Origin: Aquimarina sp. RZ0
GTDB lineage: Bacteria; Bacteroidota; Bacteroidia; Flavobacteriales; Flavobacteriaceae
Direction: 5' to 3'
Length of the DNA: 64,000 nucleotides
Assembly (NCBI RefSeq): GCF_008370685.1
Contig: NZ_VTZU01000013.1
Coordinates: 1-64,000, forward strand
The notes under the pieces were generated by a model that saw only the letters and a list, made by a program, of their open reading frames with translations, was not told where the DNA came from and did not search any database. A program made the position numbers and the translations under genes. Of the stretch, positions 18,792-28,426 are shown in pieces. Each line of letters opens with the position of its first letter. The first letter of the stretch is position 1.

Positions 18792-21700
18792 TTATCTTTT
18801 AGTTATTGTTGCATCTGAGTTCATAATCGTACTAGCTACTATAGCATTAGCCGCAATTAATGGAGAATTGTCATGTTCATCAAATCGAAAATCTCCTGAA
18901 CTCAACCAACCTTTAGTTTTATTTATATTTTCCTGAAATTTATCAAGTTCTTCTTTTTGCAATGCCATAAGCACTTCTAATTCTTCTTTTGATATCGCTT
19001 TCCCTGTTAATCGCATATACGCATCTTTGATCCCTGCTTCGGTATTCAGAAATTTCGTCATATTTTTTCCGATAACTTTTGCTGCTTCCAGATATGTCGG
19101 ATCATTAAGCAATACCAACGCTTGTAAAGGTGTATTTGTCTCTTGCCTTCTGGTAGTACAGATATCCCTATTAGCAGCATCAAATGTAGCTATAGTAGGA
19201 TTAGGCGCTGTTCGCTTCCATATTGTATACAGACTTCTCCTATACAAATCATCTCCTACATCTTTTTTATATGTTGCGCGTGTCATCTCCCATAGCCCAT
19301 CTGGCTGATAAGGTTTTACACTTTGCCCACCTATTTTCTTATTAATTAGCCCACTTGCTACCAATGCATTGTCTCTCAACATCTCTCCGGAAAGCCTTTT
19401 AACAGACCCTCTTGCCAAGAATTTATTCTCAGGATCAAGTTCTCGTAATTCATCAGACACATTGGAGTTTTGCTGGTATGTCTTTGACATAACGATCAAT
19501 TTATTGAGCTGTTTAAGATCCCAGCCTGATTCAATAAACTGAATCGCTAACCAATCCAATAATTCGGGATGTGTGGGCATTGAGCCCTGATTTCCGAAAT
19601 CCTCTGATGTCTTAACTATTCCTGTACCAAAAAAGTTTTGCCAATATCTATTCACAGCTACTCTGGCAGTTAAAGGATGTTTTGGATTCATTAGCCATTT
19701 AGCCAACCCGAGTCTGTTTTTTGGTAAATCCTCAGACATCGGTGGTAGACTTTCTGGAGTATCTGAAAAAACCTCGTCTCCATGTGCATCATACTGCCCA
19801 CGTTCTAAGACATACGTCTTACGAAGGTTTGGTGTATCCTTCATCACCATTATTTCTTGTATATTATCTACACTATCTGCATATCTGGTTCTAACTTTTT
19901 CTAGTGATGACAAAGCGCTCTTAAATGGTTTTGATTTTGTACTCAAAAAATACTCCAGTAACTGAGTGCGCTCGTCTTCTGTTAACTGGTCGGGCTTTTT
20001 TGCAATAACAGGCTCTAATAACTTTTCATCCGTCAATTTAAGAATCTCCAGAGCTGTCAGGTCTTTGTCAAAAACCATAAGATCATCTATCGTTCCATTT
20101 GTAAGACCTTTCCCTCTCCACCTTCCTCCTAACTGCAATCCAGGCTCTATCGGATTTGCATATATATAATCTTCATAATTATGAAAGATGATATCTTTAT
20201 ACAGGTTATCTATGGTAACTTCAGACTTCATTTCCTCTCCATTCAAATACAGCCTCAGTCCTGCTGCTTTACTAGATCCGTCGTATGTCATAGTGAGATG
20301 TATCCATTGATCTCTGGGAACTTTATTCAAAGTGTTTTCTACAATAGCATTATCGGGCCATACGTGAGCCAAAAGAAACTCAAAAGTATTATCAGGATTA
20401 ATTTTTACGTGATACCCTCTATAACTATGAAGTCTTGTTCCCTGAGCTTTATGAAAAATTACGCCCTCCTTTAAATCTTTAGGCACATACAATCGCAATG
20501 CTATAGAAAAAGCCTCACTCCGTTGAAATATACCTACTTTTCCCAAATCAAGCCAGGCATCACCTTCAAACTGAAGCCCTTTACCTTTAAAACCTTTCTC
20601 AAACATCGCTTTATGACCATTCGAGAACTGAGTTTTCATAACTCCTTTTTCCCTTCTGTTAAGCCTATTGGTCAAGGAATTATTTTCAAAATCATAATAT
20701 GCTAACAAGTGTTTTTGATCATCAAAAGAATCTTTCACATATCCTGACTCAGCAATCCAGGATGTGGCTTTCTTTGATTCTTCAACCTTAATTTCCTCAA
20801 TTTCCTTGGTTTGCTCTGCTATTAAACCTTCTATATATGAAGCCATTTTCTCTTCTTCCTCTGTAGGAAGCAACAAAGTAGGAACCGGCGTAGACCAATC
20901 CCACGGGATTTGACCAGATTCATTTACCTGATTAAAAAAACCATACAATTCAAAATAATTTTTCTGTGAAATAGGGTCATATTTATGATCATGACATTTG
21001 GCACAAGCCATCGTCATCCCCATGAGTCCCTGCCCTACTACATTCGTACGATCCGAAACATATTCTACACGATATTCTTCATCTATAATACCACCTTCTA
21101 AATTCTGAGGATGTAGGCGATTAAACCCTGTTGCCAATATTTGTTCTTTCGTGGGATTTTCTAATAGATCACCTGCCAGTTGCCAAGTCACAAACTGGTC
21201 ATACGACATATTATTATTAAAGGATTTTATAACCCAATCTCTCCACGGGCTCATATCTCTATAACGATCTACAAAATACCCGTGAGTATCTGCATACCTA
21301 GCCAAATCTAACCAATCTACTGCCATTTTTTCACCATAGTGAGGTGATTTGAGAAGGCGATCTACCTGTTTTTCATATGCCTCTGGAGAATCATCACCTA
21401 AGAAATCGAGTACCTCTTCTTTTGTCGGCGGAAATCCTGTGAGATCAAACGAAACTCTTCTCAACAATAATTCTTTACTGGCACTTCCCGCAGGTTCCAG
21501 CTTCTGCTCGTTCAACCTTTTCAAAACAAAATTATCAATAGGGTTCGCTGGTTCATACTTTTTATCAACTACCGGAACATCTGATCGCTGCGGAGGAATA
21601 AAAGCCCAATGATCCTTATATTCTGCTCCTTGCTCTATCCACTTGATCAATATGGCTTTTTCTTCTGCGGACAAAGACAAATAAGACTCGGGGGTTGGCA

Positions 21701-22034
21701 TTACCATTTTAGGATCCTCTGATAAAATTCTATAGAAGACTTCTGATTTTTTAAGACTACCCGGGTCTATGGCAAATTTACCTGGAGATTCTGGCAGTTC
21801 CAGAAACGCAGTTTCAGGACTATGCAATTGTAATCCAGCAGATACCTTTGCTTTATCTGGTCCGTGACAAATGAAACATTTATCAGAAAGGATAGGTTTA
21901 ACATGTATGTTGTAATCTACTTTTTCAGGCAGATAACCGTACGCTTTTTCTACATCTTCTGGTAATGAAGGATTACAGCCTACAAAAAATGTTACTATAA
22001 AAATTATAAATATTAGAAAGGATCTTCCTGTCAT
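18792..22034 (-). CDS. PSD1 protein: cytochrome c (PSCyt1) + DUF1549 + LamG + DUF1553
   Basis: The 1080-residue protein has a lipoprotein-type signal (FIVTFFVGC, Cys20). A cytochrome domain follows with CFICH near residue 53 and its methionine in VMPTPE. Then DUF1549 (DWLDLARYADTHGY, and CAKCHDHKYDPI with a second CxxCH) and a LamG-like lectin insert at about 435-660 (GYHVKINPDNTFEF, LRLYLNGEEM). DUF1553 fills the C-terminus (NRYWQNFFGTGIV, TNTPLQALVLLNDPT). It is the first gene of the run; the next starts after only 5 bp. It probably does redox chemistry on a glycan-like substrate at the envelope; the reaction is not known. Confidence 0.85.
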   Translation of the reverse strand: MTGRSFLIFIIFIVTFFVGCNPSLPEDVEKAYGYLPEKVDYNIHVKPILSDKCFICHGPDKAKVSAGLQLHSPETAFLELPESPGKFAIDPGSLKKSEVFYRILSEDPKMVMPTPESYLSLSAEEKAILIKWIEQGAEYKDHWAFIPPQRSDVPVVDKKYEPANPIDNFVLKRLNEQKLEPAGSASKELLLRRVSFDLTGFPPTKEEVLDFLGDDSPEAYEKQVDRLLKSPHYGEKMAVDWLDLARYADTHGYFVDRYRDMSPWRDWVIKSFNNNMSYDQFVTWQLAGDLLENPTKEQILATGFNRLHPQNLEGGIIDEEYRVEYVSDRTNVVGQGLMGMTMACAKCHDHKYDPISQKNYFELYGFFNQVNESGQIPWDWSTPVPTLLLPTEEEEKMASYIEGLIAEQTKEIEEIKVEESKKATSWIAESGYVKDSFDDQKHLLAYYDFENNSLTNRLNRREKGVMKTQFSNGHKAMFEKGFKGKGLQFEGDAWLDLGKVGIFQRSEAFSIALRLYVPKDLKEGVIFHKAQGTRLHSYRGYHVKINPDNTFEFLLAHVWPDNAIVENTLNKVPRDQWIHLTMTYDGSSKAAGLRLYLNGEEMKSEVTIDNLYKDIIFHNYEDYIYANPIEPGLQLGGRWRGKGLTNGTIDDLMVFDKDLTALEILKLTDEKLLEPVIAKKPDQLTEDERTQLLEYFLSTKSKPFKSALSSLEKVRTRYADSVDNIQEIMVMKDTPNLRKTYVLERGQYDAHGDEVFSDTPESLPPMSEDLPKNRLGLAKWLMNPKHPLTARVAVNRYWQNFFGTGIVKTSEDFGNQGSMPTHPELLDWLAIQFIESGWDLKQLNKLIVMSKTYQQNSNVSDELRELDPENKFLARGSVKRLSGEMLRDNALVASGLINKKIGGQSVKPYQPDGLWEMTRATYKKDVGDDLYRRSLYTIWKRTAPNPTIATFDAANRDICTTRRQETNTPLQALVLLNDPTYLEAAKVIGKNMTKFLNTEAGIKDAYMRLTGKAISKEELEVLMALQKEELDKFQENINKTKGWLSSGDFRFDEHDNSPLIAANAIVASTIMNSDATITKR

Positions 22035-23093
22035 GTTTAATTATTTAACAAAATTTCGGTGATAAAATTATAATATCAATAATTTACAGCATTTTATTTA
22101 ACTGAACAAAAACTGTACAACCGCTACCTTAAAACTAAACTGACGCAATATAGACAGCAACTTTTCATAATAAATTAAGAGTTTTAGAATATTTCAACAA
22201 AACCTTAATTTAATGTAAATATTTAAGATAAGCATAGCAAACAAATCTTATCAAAAATACTAAATCTAAAAACAACCATAAATATCTTCAAAAACAGGTA
22301 TACTCTCCAGCACACTCCTTAAAAGCCCATTCTCTTCGACAAATGTCTATATATATAAAGACAACTACTCTTTATTCATAAACTTGAAATGTAATTATTA
22401 AGAGCTTGACTATAAATAATATTGAATAAAACAGAACAAAAAACACCCTCTTTAACCTCCGCTTTTAACCTCCCCACTTTTTCTCCCCATCACTCCTATC
22501 ACAAAACCATTTGTTTCTTCATAAATCATAAACACATATGATTATCATTATAAAATAAGTTGTATTAATCAAACAATCTTCCCGAACACAACATAAAACA
22601 TCATATACTTAAAAAAACGTTAACAAAACAAGAGTATATTCATTTTTTTAACATAAAAATCGACTATATCACATAAAAAAGCAGTATAAAACTGTTTTGT
22701 ACAGTTTAAATCTAGTAAACTAATATTGTTAAAAAATAAAAATAATCATACATTGTTGTTAAATTTTTAAATATATCTCATTTATAAACGATTAAAAATG
22801 AAAAATCATTAAACCAAATTTAAATCTATTTTTTATGAATTAGTTAACCCTATATTTTAAAAACATATTTAACTAAATATTAACAAGAGCTCCATTTGAT
22901 TTTTATTTCTCAAAAAACTTTGATGCATCTTTAAAAAACAGTAGAGAATAAATATCGAAATACAGATTCTCATTGAATCGTACTATTCATATTATAAATT
23001 CAGACTATGTATTTATAATTTCCAAAGCAGACTTATTTCATAATAATGCGATTGAATAAGTCTTATTCACATTTAATTACAAACTCAAAAAAA
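22035..23093. other. 1.06-kb AT-rich intergenic region upstream of the agarase
   Basis: There is no ORF with a recognisable product. A small hairpin, TAAAACTG (22687-22694) with CAGTTTA (22702-22708), is the only clear structure. I found no TAnnTTTG box here. The length suggests a long regulated leader for the agarase gene or a lost gene. Confidence 0.5.
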
Positions 23094-24791
23094 ATGAAAA
23101 TGAAAAAACAATTAACAGTACTCTTTGCCGTATTTTTCTCACTTGTTCTAAATGCTCAAGATTGGATTGGAATTCCACTCCCAATTGATCCTGGCGCTGG
23201 AAACACCTGGCAAATACAAAATGATTATTCTGATGACTTTAACTACAACAGTAAATCTGACTCCAGGTTTACCAGCAGATGGGATGATAGGTACAATCCT
23301 GACAGAAATTTCAGAGGTCCTGGGGAAACATTTTGGACTTCTGATAATACGAGATTAAGAAATGGTAAATTGGAAATCAAAGCCTCTTACAGAGGTGGCA
23401 ATAATGGTGTTGTAAACTGTGGTGTAATTTCTTCTAAAACCAAGATACGGTACCCGGTATTTATGGAAGCGAGAATAAAAGTTTCTAATATAGAAAACTC
23501 CAGCAACTTCTGGATGCTAGATTCTGGAGGCTTTCAAGAACTGGATATTTTAGAAGTATATGGAGGCTCTCCAGATCCTTTTTTTAGTAAACAAATGTCT
23601 ACTAATTTTCATATTTTTGATCGTCAGGGTCCTAACGGCCCCATAAATATTGACAATACGTATCAAGTTTTCTTTAAAGCAAATCGTAATGTTACTACAC
23701 TTAATGGCACCCCTTTCTGGAGAGATGATTATCATAGATTTGGTGTATATTGGAGAAGCCCCACTGATATAACCTTTTATCTTGATGGCGTGCCTGTATC
23801 TAATGGGGAACATTATGTTCCTGGAAGACTTGCTAGCAACTTAGATGGCAGTCTGGCACAAGCAAGATTACAATCTCCTACTAGAAATACATCTATCCTA
23901 ACAGAAAATCAAAGAAGATTTACTAAAGAAATGTTTATCATTTTGGACACAGAAAGTCATGCTGGAAGACCTGTATCATCACAGAGAGATCTAAATAACA
24001 ATAATAGAAATACGATGTTTGTAGACTGGGTACGTGTATACAGACCTGTCGCATCTGATGGTGGAAACGGTGGAAACGGTGGAAACGGTGGAAACGGTGG
24101 AAACGTTGACGGAGCGCCAATAGGAAGTATTATCTCTTTAAGAAAATCTGGAGGTGATCGCAAATTTGTATCAGCAGTCACCGAATTATCAAATGACCTA
24201 TATGCCAACAAAAATAATATCGAAGGGGATCGTCAAAAATTCAGAGTTGACAGACACAGAAATGGCACTAGTGTTGCGTTATATTCATTATCTGCGCGTA
24301 GATATATACAAAGCAATAATACCAATCAAAATGTCATTATTAGAGCTCGTGGAAATAATGATCTTAATTGGGAAAGGTTTGAATGGAGAAACAGAGGTAA
24401 TGGAAAAGTCGCATTAAGAAGTCTGCGTGTTAATAAATGGGTTCAGGCAGCTCATAATGTTAATAATTCTGCTTTATTTCCAAGAGGTAACAACCCTCTT
24501 GCATGGGAAACGTTTGATTGGAAAATAGAGAACGATAACAAAGCATTTTCTGGTCTCAGTAAATCTAATGTAATAAACGCTTACCCTAACCCTGTATTAG
24601 GCGGAAATGATATCTTCGTAGAAGGAATCAATCTAGGAGACACAATCAAGGTGTACAGTACTACCGGGATAGTCATTGGAACATTAGTTGCAAAAAATAG
24701 CACTCAAGTTGTGCAAACTTCAAATTTAGCTTCTGGTATTTATTTTATTCAGATTAATAATAATAAAACTTTAAAATTAGTCATAAACTAG
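23094..24791 (+). CDS. Secreted GH16 beta-agarase-like enzyme with fascin-like beta-trefoil and T9SS domain
   Basis: I start it at the ATG at 23094, not 23046, because KKQLTVLFAVFFSLVLNAQ then forms a normal signal peptide; this gives 565 residues. The GH16 domain covers about 25-325, with the catalytic set Glu149-x-Asp151-x-x-Glu154 (QELDILEVYGG). A Gly-Asn linker coded by five 9-bp repeats leads to a beta-trefoil (about 340-480, repeats of WERFEWRN and WETFDWK type) and a T9SS sorting domain (YPNPVLGG to the end). It would cut internal beta-1,4 bonds of agar outside the cell. Porphyranase is the main alternative; the GH117/GH2 genes favour agarase. Confidence 0.87.
   Translation: MKMKKQLTVLFAVFFSLVLNAQDWIGIPLPIDPGAGNTWQIQNDYSDDFNYNSKSDSRFTSRWDDRYNPDRNFRGPGETFWTSDNTRLRNGKLEIKASYRGGNNGVVNCGVISSKTKIRYPVFMEARIKVSNIENSSNFWMLDSGGFQELDILEVYGGSPDPFFSKQMSTNFHIFDRQGPNGPINIDNTYQVFFKANRNVTTLNGTPFWRDDYHRFGVYWRSPTDITFYLDGVPVSNGEHYVPGRLASNLDGSLAQARLQSPTRNTSILTENQRRFTKEMFIILDTESHAGRPVSSQRDLNNNNRNTMFVDWVRVYRPVASDGGNGGNGGNGGNGGNVDGAPIGSIISLRKSGGDRKFVSAVTELSNDLYANKNNIEGDRQKFRVDRHRNGTSVALYSLSARRYIQSNNTNQNVIIRARGNNDLNWERFEWRNRGNGKVALRSLRVNKWVQAAHNVNNSALFPRGNNPLAWETFDWKIENDNKAFSGLSKSNVINAYPNPVLGGNDIFVEGINLGDTIKVYSTTGIVIGTLVAKNSTQVVQTSNLASGIYFIQINNNKTLKLVIN
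24060..24104 (+). repeat. 9-bp tandem repeat (GGTGGAAAC x5) in the GH16 linker
   Basis: Five exact copies of GGTGGAAAC encode the Gly-Gly-Asn linker between catalytic and trefoil domains. The unit is a multiple of three, so copy-number change would alter linker length without breaking the frame. Confidence 0.95.
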
Positions 24792-24806
24792 GACTTTTAT
24801 AAAAGG

Positions 24807-24961
24807 AACTCATCTTGAGAACTGCTTTGACTTACAAAATTTACACGTTGCACGCTAATTTTGTTGGTTTTTTTATCCGTAGCTATGGCTACACTGAAAA
24901 AACCTACTTCATAGTACAAAAGCTATACTTTTTGGTTAAAAACCACTACTCAAGATAAGTT
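24807..24961. repeat. 155-bp element with inverted ends, possible relative of the 162-bp repeat
   Basis: The ends AACTCATCTTGAG (24807-24819) and CTCAAGATAAGTT (24949-24961) pair at 12 of 13 positions. The centre contains CCGTAGCTATGGCTAC, very like the CCGTAGCTATAGCTATG core of the 162-bp repeats, flanked by T and A runs. It lies 15 bp after the GH16 stop. Membership in one family is inferred. Confidence 0.6.
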
Positions 24962-24977
24962 CAATAAAAAATACAAT

Positions 24978-25015
24978 CCACGGGGTATACATCTTGGTAT
25001 TCCCTGTGGGTTTAT
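24978..25015 (+). terminator. Probable terminator of the GH16 gene
   Basis: CCACGGGG (24978-24985) pairs with CCCTGTGG (25002-25009) with one G-T pair, and TATAC/GTAT extends the stem into the loop. TTTATTAATTT follows. It is the first strong stem after the agarase stop. Confidence 0.55.
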
Positions 25016-25491
25016 TAATTTGAGAATAGTATATATTGTACAGATTTCATATCATAAGAATTTCAACCTATAGACTCGGTTTTTTATAATTCAATATTTT
25101 TTTAGTTTTTTTTAGTTTTACTTTTCTCAAACATCCGTTTAAAAAACAAAACACAAATCACTACAAATCAAATAACTATATTTTCCCCAGTTTAAGAAAA
25201 CAGCTTTTCATATCAGAAAAAATAGTAACCTACCATCTTTTCTCTCGACTTAATCGAATCTTACATAGATCAAAGCCTGTTATGTTTTTAAGTTTTCCAA
25301 TCTATATAGTGTAAACCATTACAAGTAATTGATTGCTTCGCAAGGTTTATATACTTACTATTTTTTGCGCAAAAGTAGCCTTTAAGTTAAAACATAGATA
25401 AAACAAATTATGTCACTAAATCATTAAAAAAAATATTCATGTACCCTCATTTTTGAGGTACTCTTATAAACAAATCTTATCCAAAATCAAA

Positions 25492-28065
25492 ATGAAAAAA
25501 AATATCTTTTTAGGCATACTCTTATGTCTTAATGCAATCAGTTATGCGCAAATTAATTTTACTGATGCTAATTTTAAAAATGCTTTATTAAGTCATAATC
25601 CAGTTATAGATACCAACCGTAATGGAGAAATTACTATACAAGAAGCCGAACAGTTCCAAGGACACTTAAAAATAAGTGGAAAAAGAATTACAAACGCCAA
25701 TGAAATTAAGTATTTCACTAAAATAACAAGATTAGATATATCAAATAATGATTTATCAAGTATAGATCTGTCTAAAAATATCAGAATTGCAGAATTGCGT
25801 ATTCAATTAAATAATTTAATCCGCTTAGATATATCCAGAAATTTAAACTTAAAAAAAGTTTATTGTAATAACAATAAACTAACAAACTTAATAACCAGTT
25901 CTCGCAATGCTGTTAGATTAAGAGAGCTTAATTGCTTTAATAACAGGCTACAAAATTTAGATCTTAGCGAACTTGCTCAGCTAAGAATCTTAAAAGTCAG
26001 CAAAAATCAATTGAGGAACATAGACCTTACTAGTAATCAAGAATTAAGAACGCTGGAAATCAATGATAACAGATTAACAGCTTTAAATGTTACTCAAAAT
26101 AGTTTATTAAGCATTCTTGGTTTTCATAACAATACCATTAGCAGTTTAAATGTTACTCAAAATAGCAGATTAAGGGTTCTTAGTTGTAATAAGAATAGAT
26201 TACAGAATTTAGACATTACCAGAAATACCTTATTAGAAATTCTGCGTATAGAGGACAATGAATTCACTTCAATAAACACTAACAATAATATCAACCTCGA
26301 GGTTTTTCGTGCTCAAACGAATAGATTGAATACGCTGAATGTAAGCAACAATGTAAATCTAAGAAGTCTTTATATCAATAATAATATATTAACAGATATC
26401 AACCTTACTCAAAATACGAACCTGACAGATCTTATTATAAGTAATAACAACATAACAAGTCTTGATGTATCAAATTGTGCCATAAAAAGAATAGATTTTA
26501 GTAACAACCCCGAAATCACAATTGCATTCTTGTCAGAGCAACGATTAGAACGAGATTTAAACACTCCGATAGGATTTGCTTTGAGATTTCAAGGCTGCCC
26601 TAAACTACAATTACTATGTCTTGATGAAGATTATGTTACTCCTACAATAAAGGCACTAGGTAACAGAATTTATTTGTCTACATCTACAAAACCAGTAGTC
26701 TCTAGTAATTGTAATGCAATAATCTCAGGAAAGGTTACTTATGACATCGATAATGATGGATGTGGAGATGCCGATGATATCCCTTTTTCAAATTTTAAAT
26801 TTGGAGTATCAGGCGCAGATGGATTTAGAGAAGTATTTACTAATAATTCAGGCGAATATATAACTATAGGGAATGATGGTATTAATTTTATTTTTCCTTT
26901 GTTAGAAAACCCAGAATACTTTGACCCATTAACACCTACTGCTCCTATTAATTTTCCCCAGGAAGCCCCGAATGCTGTAAGAAATTATTGCATAACCCCT
27001 AATGGTATTCATAATGACTTAGAAGTTACGTTAATTCCTATTAGAATGGCAGTCCCTGGATTTAATGCAGAATACCTAATAACGTATAAAAATAAAGGAA
27101 CCAATAGACAATCAGGAAGTATTGCGTTAGATTTTATGCAAAATGTTTTAACGTTTGTATCCTCTCAACCAACCACAACAAGCATAACAACTGATAAGCT
27201 TTCCTGGAATTTTACAAACCTGAAGCCTCAAGAGTCTAGAGAAATAAAAGTCTTTTTAAAGGTCAACCGACCTACTGATAATCCTTCTGTAAATAGTGGA
27301 GATATATTGAGTTATAAGGCTACAGCGATCGCTGCTACTGATGCAACTCCAGATAATAATGTGGCCATATTTAACCAAACAGCAGTAAATTCATTTGATC
27401 CTAATGATAAGACGTGTCTGGAAGGAGCTACGATAGAACCTAACGATGTGGGTAATTATTTACATTATTTAATTCGGTTTGAGAACAAGGGAACTGCAAA
27501 TGCTATTAATATTAGAGTTGAGGATGATATTGATACTTCTACATTAGATATCGAATCATTCATCCCTCTGCAAGCCAGCCATTCATACACTGCAATGGTT
27601 ATTGACAAGAAAAAAATAGAATTCACTTTTAGTAATATCAACCTGCCTTTTGATGATGCCAACAATGACGGGTATGTATTGTTTAAAATCAAAACAAAGG
27701 ACAACCTTGTAGAAGGAGATATTATCAACAATAAAGCTGATATATATTTTGATTTTAATCCTCCTGTAATCACAGAAGTAGAGACTGTGACAGTCAAGAA
27801 GAAAGATACCCCTTCAGTACCTGTTTTTACAGATTATTTTACCTTATCACCTAACCCTACCACAGGAAATCTGACGTTAACACCCGTAAATACAAACATT
27901 TCTGTGCAACAAATTACGATACATGATGTCGCTGGTAATGTAGTTGGAATCTTCGGTGGAACTACTACCAATATGAACGTTAGCTATTTGTTTGCGAACA
28001 CCTACTTTATGCAACTACATAGTAACATGGGGATATTAACAACTAAATTTGTTAAAACAAATTAA
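25492..28065 (+). CDS. Secreted leucine-rich-repeat protein with T9SS sorting domain
   Basis: The ATG at 25492 gives a clean signal peptide (KKNIFLGILLCLNAISYAQ) and 857 residues; the frame upstream has only a TTG. About residues 40-365 are LRRs with a 20-22 residue period (LRELNCFNNRLQNLDLSE type, asparagine rich). An SdrD-B-like segment follows (GKVTYDIDNDGCGDADDIP), then DUF11-like domains for extended surface proteins (YLIRFENKGTANAINIRVED) and a C-terminal T9SS domain (LSPNPTTGNLTL). It is probably a cell-surface or released adhesin-like protein. A 12-bp palindrome, TTTTGCGCAAAA, is at 25363-25374 in front of it. No enzyme domain is seen. Confidence 0.8.
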   Translation: MKKNIFLGILLCLNAISYAQINFTDANFKNALLSHNPVIDTNRNGEITIQEAEQFQGHLKISGKRITNANEIKYFTKITRLDISNNDLSSIDLSKNIRIAELRIQLNNLIRLDISRNLNLKKVYCNNNKLTNLITSSRNAVRLRELNCFNNRLQNLDLSELAQLRILKVSKNQLRNIDLTSNQELRTLEINDNRLTALNVTQNSLLSILGFHNNTISSLNVTQNSRLRVLSCNKNRLQNLDITRNTLLEILRIEDNEFTSINTNNNINLEVFRAQTNRLNTLNVSNNVNLRSLYINNNILTDINLTQNTNLTDLIISNNNITSLDVSNCAIKRIDFSNNPEITIAFLSEQRLERDLNTPIGFALRFQGCPKLQLLCLDEDYVTPTIKALGNRIYLSTSTKPVVSSNCNAIISGKVTYDIDNDGCGDADDIPFSNFKFGVSGADGFREVFTNNSGEYITIGNDGINFIFPLLENPEYFDPLTPTAPINFPQEAPNAVRNYCITPNGIHNDLEVTLIPIRMAVPGFNAEYLITYKNKGTNRQSGSIALDFMQNVLTFVSSQPTTTSITTDKLSWNFTNLKPQESREIKVFLKVNRPTDNPSVNSGDILSYKATAIAATDATPDNNVAIFNQTAVNSFDPNDKTCLEGATIEPNDVGNYLHYLIRFENKGTANAINIRVEDDIDTSTLDIESFIPLQASHSYTAMVIDKKKIEFTFSNINLPFDDANNDGYVLFKIKTKDNLVEGDIINNKADIYFDFNPPVITEVETVTVKKKDTPSVPVFTDYFTLSPNPTTGNLTLTPVNTNISVQQITIHDVAGNVVGIFGGTTTNMNVSYLFANTYFMQLHSNMGILTTKFVKTN

Positions 28066-28089
28066 GATTTTTTTTAATAAAAATATTGT

Positions 28090-28127
28090 AAGGTCATCAA
28101 ATTTTTAATTAGATGACCTTATTTTTC
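28090..28127 (+). terminator. Rho-independent terminator of the LRR protein gene
   Basis: AAGGTCATC (28090-28098) and GATGACCTT (28112-28120) form a perfect 9-bp stem followed by ATTTTT. It begins 24 bp after the stop codon. Confidence 0.85.
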
Positions 28128-28426
28128 TACTATTGATTACAGCACAAGGTATACATTTATTTTTTTTAAACCTCTATGCAAGCATTCACCTTATAAAGAC
28201 TGATCTTCACAAAACAATACACCAATCAACATAAATCATTAAAAACATAGTCGTTGCAACTATAAAATTGTTTAGTAACGTTATTGTTATATTATTATAA
28301 AATCCTCGATTTGTTTTTACTTATATTTCTACTGGTTCTCTTAATATTTTATGAGTAATCATTAAGGAAAATACATGAACTCATCTTTATTTTTCTATTT
28401 AATTGTAAAAAAAGAAATAAATATTT

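Noticed and set aside
23046..23093. Upstream ATG as the start of the agarase gene
   Set aside because: It would put 16 polar residues before the signal peptide; the ATG at 23094 gives a normal leader.
23957..24211. Antisense ORF rich in PPFPPF behind the agarase linker
   Set aside because: It is the shadow of the GGTGGAAAC repeat on the other strand; the sense strand has signal peptide, GH16 and T9SS domains.
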